Source of the DNA: Mesaphorura yosii
Taxonomy: Eukaryota > Arthropoda > Collembola > Poduromorpha > Tullbergiidae
Reading direction: 5' to 3'
DNA: 64,000 nt
NCBI GenBank assembly: GCA_009869945.1
Contig: WIXG01000120.1
Coordinates: 1 to 64,000, forward strand
Part shown: positions 35,636-47,600 of the stretch, in pieces
Layout: each line of letters opens with the position of its first letter
How positions within the stretch are numbered: position 1 is the stretch's first letter
Translations under genes and position numbers: made by a program
The notes under the pieces: model-generated
What the model was told of the DNA's origin: nothing
What the model saw: the letters and a program-made list of their open reading frames with translations, nothing else
The model's database searches: none

Positions 35636-38600
35636 ATGCCAGCGAAGATGAGACAACGAGGAAGTTGTTCATCTCATCTTCATCTCTTCAATGCTCTTCA
35701 ACTTTCCTTACTTTTACTCGTCTCGGGTTTACTCGCGTCGGCCGAAGGTAAGCACGTACCGGTTAATTCTCTCTTTAACAGCTCTACCTTGTGAAAATGA
35801 ACAATTTATTCTTGATTTGTGCTGCGCCTTTGCAAATGAAACCACGTCCAGTTCAAGAAACAAGAAAGAAGCCGAGATCGATTCGGTTTTAATTTGAAAG
35901 CACCTTTGCTATTCTTTGCTTTTCCCTGTTTTCCACTGTGGCCCTGCATTAGCATAGACTTTCTATTAAAATTCCTATGATAATATTTTTATTGACAAAA
36001 TCACGACAGAGTCGGAAGGAAAGCGATTGGAGTGCGTGCCATACCAAAGCTTTCTCCAGGTCGCGTTGGGCCTGTGCCGTGTCTTGGAGTTGGAATCCTC
36101 AGAATTTTAATATTTGATTTAGAAGAATTTTATTTTCTCTTCTTTCTCTGTTCTTGTATTCCCCAGTTAATATTTATTCCATTCTTTCTCCATTTACTGT
36201 GCTATATTAAATTATGCTTTACACAGCACAATGCAATGCATGGTTTCATGCCATGCAGATTTCACAGTCACAGGATTTCGCAGTCGGCTTGAAAGAGAAA
36301 GCAGGATAACTCTAAGCCAGCCAACTCTGTGTCGTGTCTCGTCGCGTGTACATTTTCATTCTCTCTCGAGTATTTCATCAGGAAAGGAACGCGGAAGAAG
36401 TTTCTGCTTCCTTTTTCATTTGAGAACCTTTTATTGTCTCTTTGTCCGTGCACATTCAGAAATATTTCCTGGTTATATCCTTTGCCCATTTTGAATATTA
36501 GAAACGCGCAGTCAAGTGCGGAGTCGAATGGAATGTAACTCGCTGCTAATGGGCACGCTAAACTCGCTACAGTCGACGTCGACGCGCGTCTTCCATCTTG
36601 TCATATTAACTGAATGACTGTATTACGCTGTTAATCTAATGTTTGCATTTTCTCTCCTCGCCCATTACAATAATGGCCATTTCGGAATACATGACCAGAC
36701 TTGGAACATAAGCTCACAATGCAATACCGTGTTTGAAGAAGTATTCATAGAAATGCTAAAGCCCACCTTCTTCATTCTTCTTGCCTACCTGCCCTGGCGA
36801 GTTACTTTACAAATTCAAGGCTGCCTTTATGCGCCCAAACTCTTGAGAAGAGATGAATGAGCAGATGAGACGAGAAACGAAAGCACGGAAAGGTTAGCCA
36901 CATAACACACTAACTCCATTCTACTCGTTTCACTAAATTTCCTCCTTTCAACATTTTCACTTAGTATTTTGAGCCCCGTAACTTTCCCAAGCCGCGTTCG
37001 CCGCGTGGGCTGGCGCTCTCAATGAGCGTGCATAATTTATTAGGAAAGTAACGAAATAATGTAATGAAATGCCTGCAAAGTACTCGTGCATACGATATCT
37101 TGAGCTGGAATAACATGGCGAATAGTTTACGATCAAATAAACACCGCCGCAGTGAAAGTCTTCTGCCTTTGAACCGAGTTCATCTTGAAAATGCACAAAC
37201 AAGCAGCCGAGCCCACGAAGAATTTTAATAATGTGTAATCTTGGCTCATATTCATTTCCAACACGCATCAAACTAATACGCATTAGCGTCAACGCAGGCC
37301 CACGCTGCTCTGAAGTGTGTGGACTGTGGTCCTTTACGGAGATATATATTTTATTATGGTTTTTATGCGAGATTTGAAAAGACGACGGCAGGCAGGCAGG
37401 AAAGAAACTCACTTCCTTATTCCCTCGAATAGCAACGCCATGCCAGCCATGAGATGTGTGTTATGATTGCGTTTGCGAGTTCGTGCAGCAAGCAAAGGTA
37501 GCATTTGGATATGAATTTTTGAGCAGAGGTAAAAAGTGAGGATAAGGAAGGCATTAACATTAGCGTCGGTGGCATGTCGCGTTGCGTCGCGTGTATTTTG
37601 TGGCCCACTGCATTAAATGGCTCGCTACGGCTATGGCTACAAGAGGAGAAAATTTCCCAACCTCTCGCCTAAAAAAGCGAGAGAACTCGTCTGATTTTTA
37701 TTCCTCGTGTTTATGTACATAAACTGTGAGCTAAAGCAGGCAAGCAGTAAAGCAGTGCAGCGTCGAATGAATGCGTAAAAAGTTAACTCAAGTTTTCTCC
37801 CAAAATAGTTTGGGTGGTTTTATCTGCATAAACCACAATGTTTAACTTTTGTAGCAGAAATTAACATTTTTTGCTGCAAGGCTAATGAGATCAAAGCAAC
37901 AGAGCACGAGCAGCAGGCAGTTTGACGTCGCATTGGCGTGAGACACCTTCATCGTCGCCAGTTGATGGGAAATGGAATGAAAAGTGTGGGCAAACCGAGC
38001 AAGAAAGAGTTTCTGAATGCTTTCAATGCTTTATTTTCTTCGAGCGTGCACAGACCACGCACGCAAGACCACAATCGCAAACACAAGAAAAAGATGCTCG
38101 TGGCGATTAGAGACTAAGATTTCCGAAATTAGTTCACTCTGCCACTCCTGGAAAGATGCTATCTTAATGGCCTATATTTCCAACAAACAAAGCCAATGCT
38201 TTCATTAGGTTTTTCTTAAAACCACGGCCAAAATTACGAATCTCGGTATTTCTTCAGTTAACTTAAAGCACCTTTTTTCATTCGGCCGTGGTCGTACTGT
38301 GTAGTAGTAAAGAAAAGAAATGGAGAAATATACGAGAAGGAATTCATTTCATTACGCCCGCGCTACTCAAAGAACATTTGAGGGAAATAAATGTCGTGTA
38401 AAAGATCAACAGCGGGATTTCCTTTCAAGAGCAGGGCACTTGAATGCCTGACTGAGCCATAAGACATGACGGCTTAACGTCTCGCGTTTCTTTTCGGCGT
38501 TGACGCTGACGGATGCAAGCCTTTTGTAGTTCAGAATCGTCTGAAGAAAAAGGAAATTCCATTTGTGAAAGCTCACCTGTAAAAGAAAGGAATCAAATTG

Positions 38601-41600
38601 TTTCATTGCGGTCTCAGACTTTCGAGAGGAATTACGGATTAACCGCATTGTTTCTTGCTAAGAGATTCAGGTTGATTAAGCTATTAAGGCACAACCCCCA
38701 ATTTTTAGAAGCATATTTACTTTAATAAGAAAACCTAATTATCAATTACGTCAGGTTTATGAGACTTCATTTGGCACTTTCTTATCCAAATTACGCATTA
38801 CACAGAAAATTGCATCGCATCCAGAAAATTCCATTAGCAATGTTTGTAAAATGCGTCTAACTTCTAATGTGCAGCGAGTTTGAGACGAGGGGCTTTGCTG
38901 TAATTGATCGTAAATACAGAACATCTACCGCTGCTGGCCGCGTGTTGGTTTAAAGGCGGGCACGTGCGAGAGCATAAGTGCATACGATCCATGTCCAGCA
39001 CCAACGTAGAAGACTCATCTCATCAGTGTGCAAATTTTCTTGCGTGCGTTATTAGAACGGGCTTCGGGAATTTTATGTAATCGAAAAAGTTACTCACACT
39101 TGCAACGGCAGCGTTCTAAACAATCTCATTTAGGAAAATGCCTAAAATTCCGCTTGCGAAGTTTGCTGGCCAAATTGGTTCGACAGGTGAGTGTCTGGCC
39201 TGGCCGCGATGTGAGATGAGAATGTACATTCGGGACACACCGAGACGCTGATTACGCCCACGTATGTGAAATGAAACATCAGAGTCAAAGGCAAAGGCGA
39301 AGAACTGAAATGGAAATATTTTTATTTACTTTTTGACGAGTGCAGCTCGCGTTCTTCGTATTTTGCCTCTCAAAGTTTGTCTGTCGTGTGATTCTTCATC
39401 CAACTTTTGATTAAAAAAACCCAAACGCGGTTACGTGCCGAACACACTCGACGCACTTTTTGAGCTTCTGTTGCCTCAGTCAACATCAATCCGAGTTTAC
39501 ATTTTAAGTAAACAAATTATTTTAGTGCAAAATATTTACAAAATAGTCGCTGGCCTTGCTCAGCGTAGTTGTAAAATGCGACCGAATTGGAGCTTAAATG
39601 AAGAAATCAATACGCAATAAGCAGTACGCATTATTTCACCGGGGGTAATTTACTAGCACGGAGAAAATGAACTGAAATGAGTCAAATGACGTTGATTACT
39701 CTCTCACCTCGGGCTCATGCCTATTCTTGTAATTAGCGCGTGCTTTGACCGCGTTGCGTTGCTTCCTGCAAATTGAAAATCAATTCATTCTCCATTCCTT
39801 CAACAGCCACTTTATCATTTTGAAACTCAGGTCGCGACAAATGCTGAATTAACGTCGTTTGTTAAGATAAAAGTGGTGTCTGATTATTCTCCACAATTTG
39901 TGACGCCTTTTCGAAGCCTTGAGCAGTTGAGAAGCCTGAGTCGGAAATATCTCGAGCTCATGGAAGACATGCTGTCTCCGTAAATGTCTCACATAGCAAC
40001 GCAAGCTGAGAAAATGCAATTTTTGAATTACAAGAAACATAAAACGGAGGAAGGGCATAAATTAGGCGAAGATGGAAGTAAGTGAAGGCAGCGGAAGTCA
40101 AATGTGATAGTTGAATAGATTACTGAAAGAAGCTCTCTTTTTGTATCGAAATACACGCATACGACATGTTAAAGCAGTACTGCAGTTGGACTGAAGTCTC
40201 CAGCTGCTGCATCCACGCAATCTTCAGATTTCTTTCTTCCACAAGAATAAAAATGAAGGATCCTGTGAAAAAGAATTTTGAAGCAACTCTCGCTCATTCA
40301 TTTCTTAAAGGGGATGGGACGACGACCGGCCACAGCCACAAGATTTTTTACTTTTACTTCAAAGTTTTCTGTGCCGCAGACCAAACGCATTTATAATAAC
40401 AAAATCCGGCCAAGCTAGCCTGAGTTATCTTTTCTTGTGTACTTTGCACTGCTTTGTACTGCTTTCTTTGAGAGAAGTGCAGCAGTTTGTAGTGATGAAA
40501 GGAGAGAAAAGTTGAGGAGACTTATGAATAGAGAGAAAGGGGAAATCTCGATCGTTCATGGCACGCACGCACTTGTCTCTCGATGAATCTTCTGAACTGA
40601 ACAGCTGCAGGGCAATTTGGTCTTTAGTGCGTGATGCAACTGAACTAAGCTGCTCGAATCGTGAGGGCTTAAAATTTAATTCGTGTTCTTATTTGCGATT
40701 AAAGGAAAGATTCGCCTTGCCTCTTGCATCTTGTATTGAACTGAACATTGAGAAATCGAATGAATCTTTTAGCGTTTTGTAAATTAATTGTATTGTTATT
40801 TCTGTTTTTGTTTTTGTAGTGACACCGAAGATGCGAGACGTTCAGCATAATCCTATGGTTGTAGCTCAAGGACAGAATGCAGCTCTAACATGTATCGTAC
40901 AAGACTTAGGTAACCACGTCTTAGAGTGGAAGAAGTGGGAGAGTGGCAAAGCTGGGTCGAAGGTGCTCACCGCCTCTGAAGTTGTTCTCACCTCCGACGA
41001 CAGATACAAAGTGTTCCACGATCTAGGTAAGCAAACGGCCTAATTACGGATGTCCTAAATTCGAGTATAAGACCGATACTTTGAGAATTCCTCACTTGGC
41101 CTGAATTTCGAAGCCTTACTTAAGGGAATTCCTATTTATTTGTGTTGTTGAGCGTGATTTTCACGTGTAAACTCGCGAATCAGAATTGGTGGAGTGGAAT
41201 CGAGTGCAATTTACGAGAAAGGAAAAGTAGGTTTCTTCTTCGTGAACTGGCAACATGCGCCTGTGTGGCCTGGCTGAACTCCTGCTGGCTGCTATTGACA
41301 AAAATGCGTTTTGAATAATAATAAATAATAATGTGAATCTGTTTTGGTTCTCACAATGCAATCCTTTTCTTGGCTCGACCGTAATAATGCCAATAATGCC
41401 GAGTAACGAACTGCGCCGCGCCGCATGCGGATCGAACGTTGCGTAACAACGTATGTGGAAACGTGGACTTAAAAGTAGTTAAATTATAATAATACAGAAT
41501 AATAAATGTCGAGAACGTAGAGAAAAGGGCTCAGGTACGCGTACGTCTTGTTCCGATTTCCGTGCCGTGACTCGTTTTCTATTCGCCATTCTTCCTCTTT

Positions 41601-44600
41601 TGTACGAGAAGTACGAGCCCGCGCCATTATTTCGCGAGTGAAAGTACGGGCATTACGCAGTCCACGCAGTACACCATTATTTTATGGTGTATGCTTTCCT
41701 CAACAGGAAATTGATGGCATAAATTTTCTTTTATGCATGCATCTTGAATCTAACAAATACAGACGAAAGTTAGCTTCATCCGTTTCATTTCACTGATTTC
41801 ACTCGGCATCGTCGTTAGTTTTTGATGGGATTATTTTGTAAAAGACGAGTATTTTGGTTGAGTTATATCATCAGAAAAAATGAAATTGGGTCCATTGTGC
41901 TGAGAAAACGCAATCGCATTACCGCATTTTCTAATTTTGTACTTTAGCCATGAATTATTCTTACTGAAATAACGAAGCCGTTTGAATCCGTCATATGTCA
42001 ACCTAAATTAACTGTTAACACTGGTTTTTGCTGCTTAGGAGGCGACGTGTGGGTATTGGCAATCGCCAACTCTAGAATTTCTGATTCCGGCGAGTACATT
42101 TGTGAAGTGAACACGAATCCAGTACTGAGATCATTCCATAATCTTACTGGTAAGTCACAAAACACTTGTCACTACCACTATCGCTTGTTATCCTGTGCAG
42201 CCTCCTTTTGCCCTTTCGCTGTGTATTGAGCAGTCACTCAGTCAACTGACCAATATGCCATAATATTCTGGTGCTTTGTTGCAGTCATATCATTGACAAT
42301 TGATGCTCCAACCAATGACACTCGAGCCAATCCGACAGTCGCCTACGAGGGAGATGGACCATTCGAAGAAGTCCCGTACAGTTATAAAGTAAGAATATTA
42401 CTAGAAAGCTTGGAACAAAAAACTGTCCAGTTTTTTCCTACAAAAATTAATGAACCTTGTCATTGTTTCGTATAATAGGGAATGGGCTCCGTCGTCGGGC
42501 ACAACTACACACAGTGCTGCTTGGCGCACAACGTATCAAAACAATGCTTAGGATTTTGTACCTTACGCACAATACGTAAGTGTGTTCGGACAGACTCGCA
42601 ACTCGCAAGTTTATCGGCGATTCTAAGTCACTGACTGCGGACTTTTGCTTTGCATTGCAGTGGAGGGAAGCACTGGAGAGCCAACTCAGTGCGAAGATGA
42701 ATTCCAGCAGATCGTCAAGTGCATGGCAGGTACGCAGTTAATGAAGTCATTTGAAATTTATCTTAGACGCCCAAAAGCGAGACATATTTGCACGCTTTGT
42801 AATGACATTAGAAGAAATGCAGCGGGCGAGTGCTAATGATTTTACACCAGCTGCAATCTCTGCGAGGCCGTCTTTGCTCAAAGTCCTAGCCCTAAGTGAA
42901 ACATTAAGCAAATGTGCACACGCTGGCGGGAGAGGCTTTGGCTTCTTTTTAATTTTCTCCCGAGCAGTGCATTAACAGATTTCTCTTTTCTCTTTCAAGA
43001 TGGCCGTGACCATGTTCCGTGTTGTGTCAGGGAAAGAGTTCCTGACATATGTCAAGATTTATGTCGGGGCGAGTACACCACAGTCACTGATAATGTAAAA
43101 ACCCATTTCTCATGCCCGACGCATATCGAAAGAACGCTCAGCTGTATCGCAGACGGAGTTGGTAAGCAACCTACGAGACTCTATTTTTCTGGGCATTTGG
43201 TTCAAGCGTCAATTCAACAAGATTGTATCATTCCCATTAGAATTATTACCAAGTCAGCCGCTGAACGTTGAGGGAATCGCTCTGTCGCCTACTTCAATCA
43301 ACGTGTCCTGGTCAGTTCCGACACGCAATGGCGACACTGTCACAGAATATGGTAAGAGAATCGCCTCATCTGGCCTTTCTTCTATTTAGCTCAGATGACA
43401 TCATTAAGACAATATGTTTCGTGTTTCAGTTGTGAATGTAACTACACTGCGGAATTTTGACGCTCCCTATCTTGGACTGGGATACGGCAGTGAAGAAGCT
43501 TCCACATTGCCAACCACAACTGTTTCCAACTCGAAGAAGCCCAAAGTGAACAACGGGTACGACCCTGCCCATGCTAATGACTCGTACATGCAGGCGGCAG
43601 GCATGGGGCAGTCCAAACGAGACGGGCCACCAGCACACGAAGAGAATGCGGAAGATAAAGTCGAAGCGAAAATGATGCAAATTAAAGTAAGGAAACGGAA
43701 ATGTTGCGAGCACCCGAGCGCCGCGCCAAACGGGTACACGGAAGTTGGCTAAACTCATTAAACTGCTTTAATGTGCAGGTCCACAGTGACATCAAGTTCA
43801 CCGAGATCCCAAATCTCCAACCATTCACGATGTACGAAATCAGTGTGCGGGCTTTTAACATTCATGGGCGATCGCTTCCCTCCGTGAAAGTGAGGACATT
43901 AACACTGGCACCTGGTTTAACTCGACCGAATCCGAACGTGACAGTTGCAATTCCCGATATCAAGTCTTGCTGCAGATCGAACGGAGTTAAATCTGACATG
44001 TAAGTTAAGTTATGTCCCATTTACTGCAAATCGAACAATATTTCTCATACTTTCACTCCACCTTTACGACTTTCGCTCGCACTCGGCTCGCACGCCTCGG
44101 CCGCAAAATTGCAGTGCAGTTATTTATGTTGTGTTGCTTTCTCCGGCTATAAAAGTGACAAAGCTTTCTCCTGAGCAGCAACGTCTCCATTTCGCAGGTT
44201 CACTAATCGTACATTTCTCTTTCTGCAAGCTGGTCATTTTGTTGTGCTTTGCATGCAGAGCACGCGAGAGTTTCCAGCGTTTCTCTTCTCAGTTTCTCTC
44301 AACACAGTCTTCTCTACCTTTTCTTGTTGGTAGCCGGAAGACACGTAAAATGGGACACAAAACGATTTTGCGGGAGTGGAATTTTAAACAGTTGGAGAAA
44401 TGTTTTGTCTCGTGTTTTTCTCCTCCGATCCCTTTCAACAATAAGCTCAAGTGAAAATAAATATAAAATTCTTGAAATGTGTTTCGTTTTTCAATGGAAG
44501 AGGATGACCATCGTAACTTTTATCTTATCGCAGTCTGTCCCCACGAGTAAAGTCCTTCTTAGCTGTTAAATACGGTACGAAGTATGAATTCTTCTTGCGT

Positions 44601-47600
44601 GCGAGCCGAAGAAAAGCCGTGCAAGACGTACGTTTAAGAAAGAAAATGAAAAGGACGGTTTTTTAATGTTTTGTGTAGGTGCGTGACCAAATTGTGTGAT
44701 CCGCAAATATCCACGGCCATCGAGATTCCAGATTTGATGATTTGTGCGCCGTGGACTCAAGCTGTGTTTGGCTGTCTGGCAGATGGGAAAGATCATACGC
44801 CTTGCTGTCGTGAGCGAGGCATCACGGAACAGTGTTCTGAACTTTGTTCAGGCAATTTCACATCACGTCTCGATTATCATTACTTCAAGTAAGGAGTTCA
44901 AGTTATTAAAACTATATTTCTCTTTTATGCGCTACATGCTTTCACTTCCACCTTCCTGCGCGCAGCAATCAACTTTGGTTATCGGCTTGTGTTCCCGAGC
45001 CGTGCTCTAGAAAAGCTAACAAAACTTTTTCAATTATTTCGGCCTTGGAATTTGACAAACTAAAGGCATGATGTGTAGACAAGAATAATTTTTCCAGGCA
45101 CAGACAAGAAGTAATGATGATGATACGTTCTATTGGTCTTTCGTTCTTCGTGAAATCCGAAATACTCTCAATGTAATAAAATAATAAGATTGGTCGATCC
45201 AAAAATTTGATGAAAAAGACGAAGATCGAGAGAGCAAACGAAACAATGCCGGTGTCTGCTTTTTATGAAATCTTTGACACTAGTTGTGATGAATTCGGGC
45301 CTTCTTTCTATGCAGTGCAAACTTTCTATGCTCTTTTGAGTCTTACTTCCTGAGTTCACTAAAAAATTCGATGAGCGATAAATTCAAATGAAACTTAATT
45401 ACAAGAACGCAGTTGCAGGAAATATTCATTTATTTCAATTTTTCAACTTCAGCGAAGTGATTTTATTTATGAAATGTTGAAAACCTACGACCGACAAGTC
45501 GGAAGTGACTACCCTGCTCAACTTTGAATTTTTGATTCATGTTGCAGATGCCTGAAATACATGGCCGACTACAAAAATTGTTGGATGGATGGATACGGCG
45601 TAAGTTCAGTTCCCAGTCTTGCCTATCTTGCATGAATGAATGCAAAGTAGATGTTAATCTAATCAACAACTTTCGATCTTTCTTAACTTTTATCGAACGT
45701 GACGAATTAAATGACCTGTAAAGAACCGTCAAATTATAGCCCACCTAATTTTCAGGTGCTGCCATCCGAACCACAACACCTTCGCGTGTCGAATATACGC
45801 GAAGACTTCGCCATAATTCATTGGTCGCCACCGTCGAAATTGCCCGAGACTGTGATCGGGTACAACATTCACTATCGACCATTGTCAACCTATGAGACTG
45901 AATACCACGTCGTGGAAAATATCCACTACCCGTACATCCTAGAAAATTTATACGCCAGTGCAGAGTACGAGGTGAGTCAATCAGCAAATCTCTTGCCTTC
46001 CCACGTCCATGCGAAACAAGCCTCTAAAGAAATGTCTCCATGCCGTACTCACGTCAGGTCTACGTCGAAGCATTTAATGAACACGGAGTCAGTCAGTCTT
46101 CTCAAAGAATTGTGTTCAGAACCGAAACGGCTCAGGAAACATCGGCTGAGATAGAAGCGGCGACTGACAACTACAATGAGACTGCGTGCTGTGAAAATGT
46201 AAGCTGAAAATTGCCATTGCTTTCTTGTGTTTTGATGACGGAAGGCGGCAAGGAATCTGTTCTAATGAGCTATTTGATTTAAAATGTCAGGCTGGTTTGA
46301 GCGAAGCTTGCATGCCGCTGTGCTCGTACGACGCTTCGATGAGCGACATTCGATCGTTGGCACTCACCTGCGCTCCAGAATTCCACACTCTGCTGCGATG
46401 TGCGGCTGGTGGAAGAGATCACTCTCAGTGCTGCTCCAGGCGTGGGGTGACGGACAATTGCCTAGGTGTGTGCAATGCCAGAATTCCAGAGAGCCTGCTG
46501 GCAGTGGCTGAGAATTGCCTCCCTTTCATTGGCAACATTGTCCAGTGTTTTGAAGAAGGTATTTCAGTTTGTAGAATTGAGATGACATGGCTCAAGCTTA
46601 ACAATTTACTTGATTATTCTTCAGGAACGGACTTGCTGCCAGGCCCAGTTTCTGAATTCCACGCAGACTACTTCACAGATTCAAGCGTCGCCTTATCATG
46701 GGACCCTCCAGAAGCCTCAAATGTGACTGGCTACGAAGTTTACTATCAAGTCGTAAATCCAGTTGCGTCGACGGGCCCGATTGTCCTCGATTCCATCTCA
46801 AGAAAATCGGTAATACATGTTAGGATTTGCAATTCGGACAAGAAAAGAGCTCACAATGATTGTCATTTGTATCACGCAGATGAACGTGACCGAAACCACT
46901 GCTGAAATTCCCAACCTCACTTCGAATACAGTCTACCAGTTTTATGTTGTGGCGCACAACAGTCACGGGTCCTCACTTCCGTCATCTGTTATCCAGCTGA
47001 ATGTGTCGTTAGAACGTAAGTTCCTACGCAGCCCATCTGAATAGAGTTTGAAACAGACTTTTCATTATTTTCTTGCCGTTTCCGCACCGCCTTTGTAGAG
47101 TACAATGGAAGCCGAATCCCCGGAGTTGTCTCAGCTCCTCACAGCCTCGTGGTTGGCAGTCACAGCGCCACTTGGGTGCAAATAATATGGCAGCCGCCGC
47201 TATTCGCTCATCCGAGAGATAAGATTCACTACAAGTAAATACTGACTTTCATATTTCTCTGATTTGTTGATGCACGCTGGACAACTTCGCATTCATGAAC
47301 TAAAAGCCCGTATTCCTTTATCCAGGGTTTATTATCGCGGCGTGAAAGAATCCAATTACACAATAAACGAGACGCTGGTGAATTCCATCACTGTGGACTT
47401 CTTGAAGCCAAACTCACAATACATCGTGTACGTGACTGCAATGACGGAGAAAGGCGAGTCACTCCCGTCAGAGACATTAATCGCCTGGACAGATCCCGCT
47501 CACTCGCCATTTGTCGAGGTATGCGAATTCATTTGCTGCCGTAAATGGACCCTGATTTCAGATTTTCAGAATTCGGATATCTGTTCGACGTCCTTGATTA

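Noticed and set aside
43945-44454. 169-codon ORF in the receptor gene
   Set aside because: Lies mostly in the DB2 intron; the real exon ends at the GTAAGT donor after 43999 and phase 2 continues at 44679.
46199-46290. Open frame with Cys residues before DB3 taken as exon
   Set aside because: A GTAAGC donor and ATGTCAG acceptor remove it, and the spliced CC-x8-C-x3-C spacing then equals that of the other DB modules.
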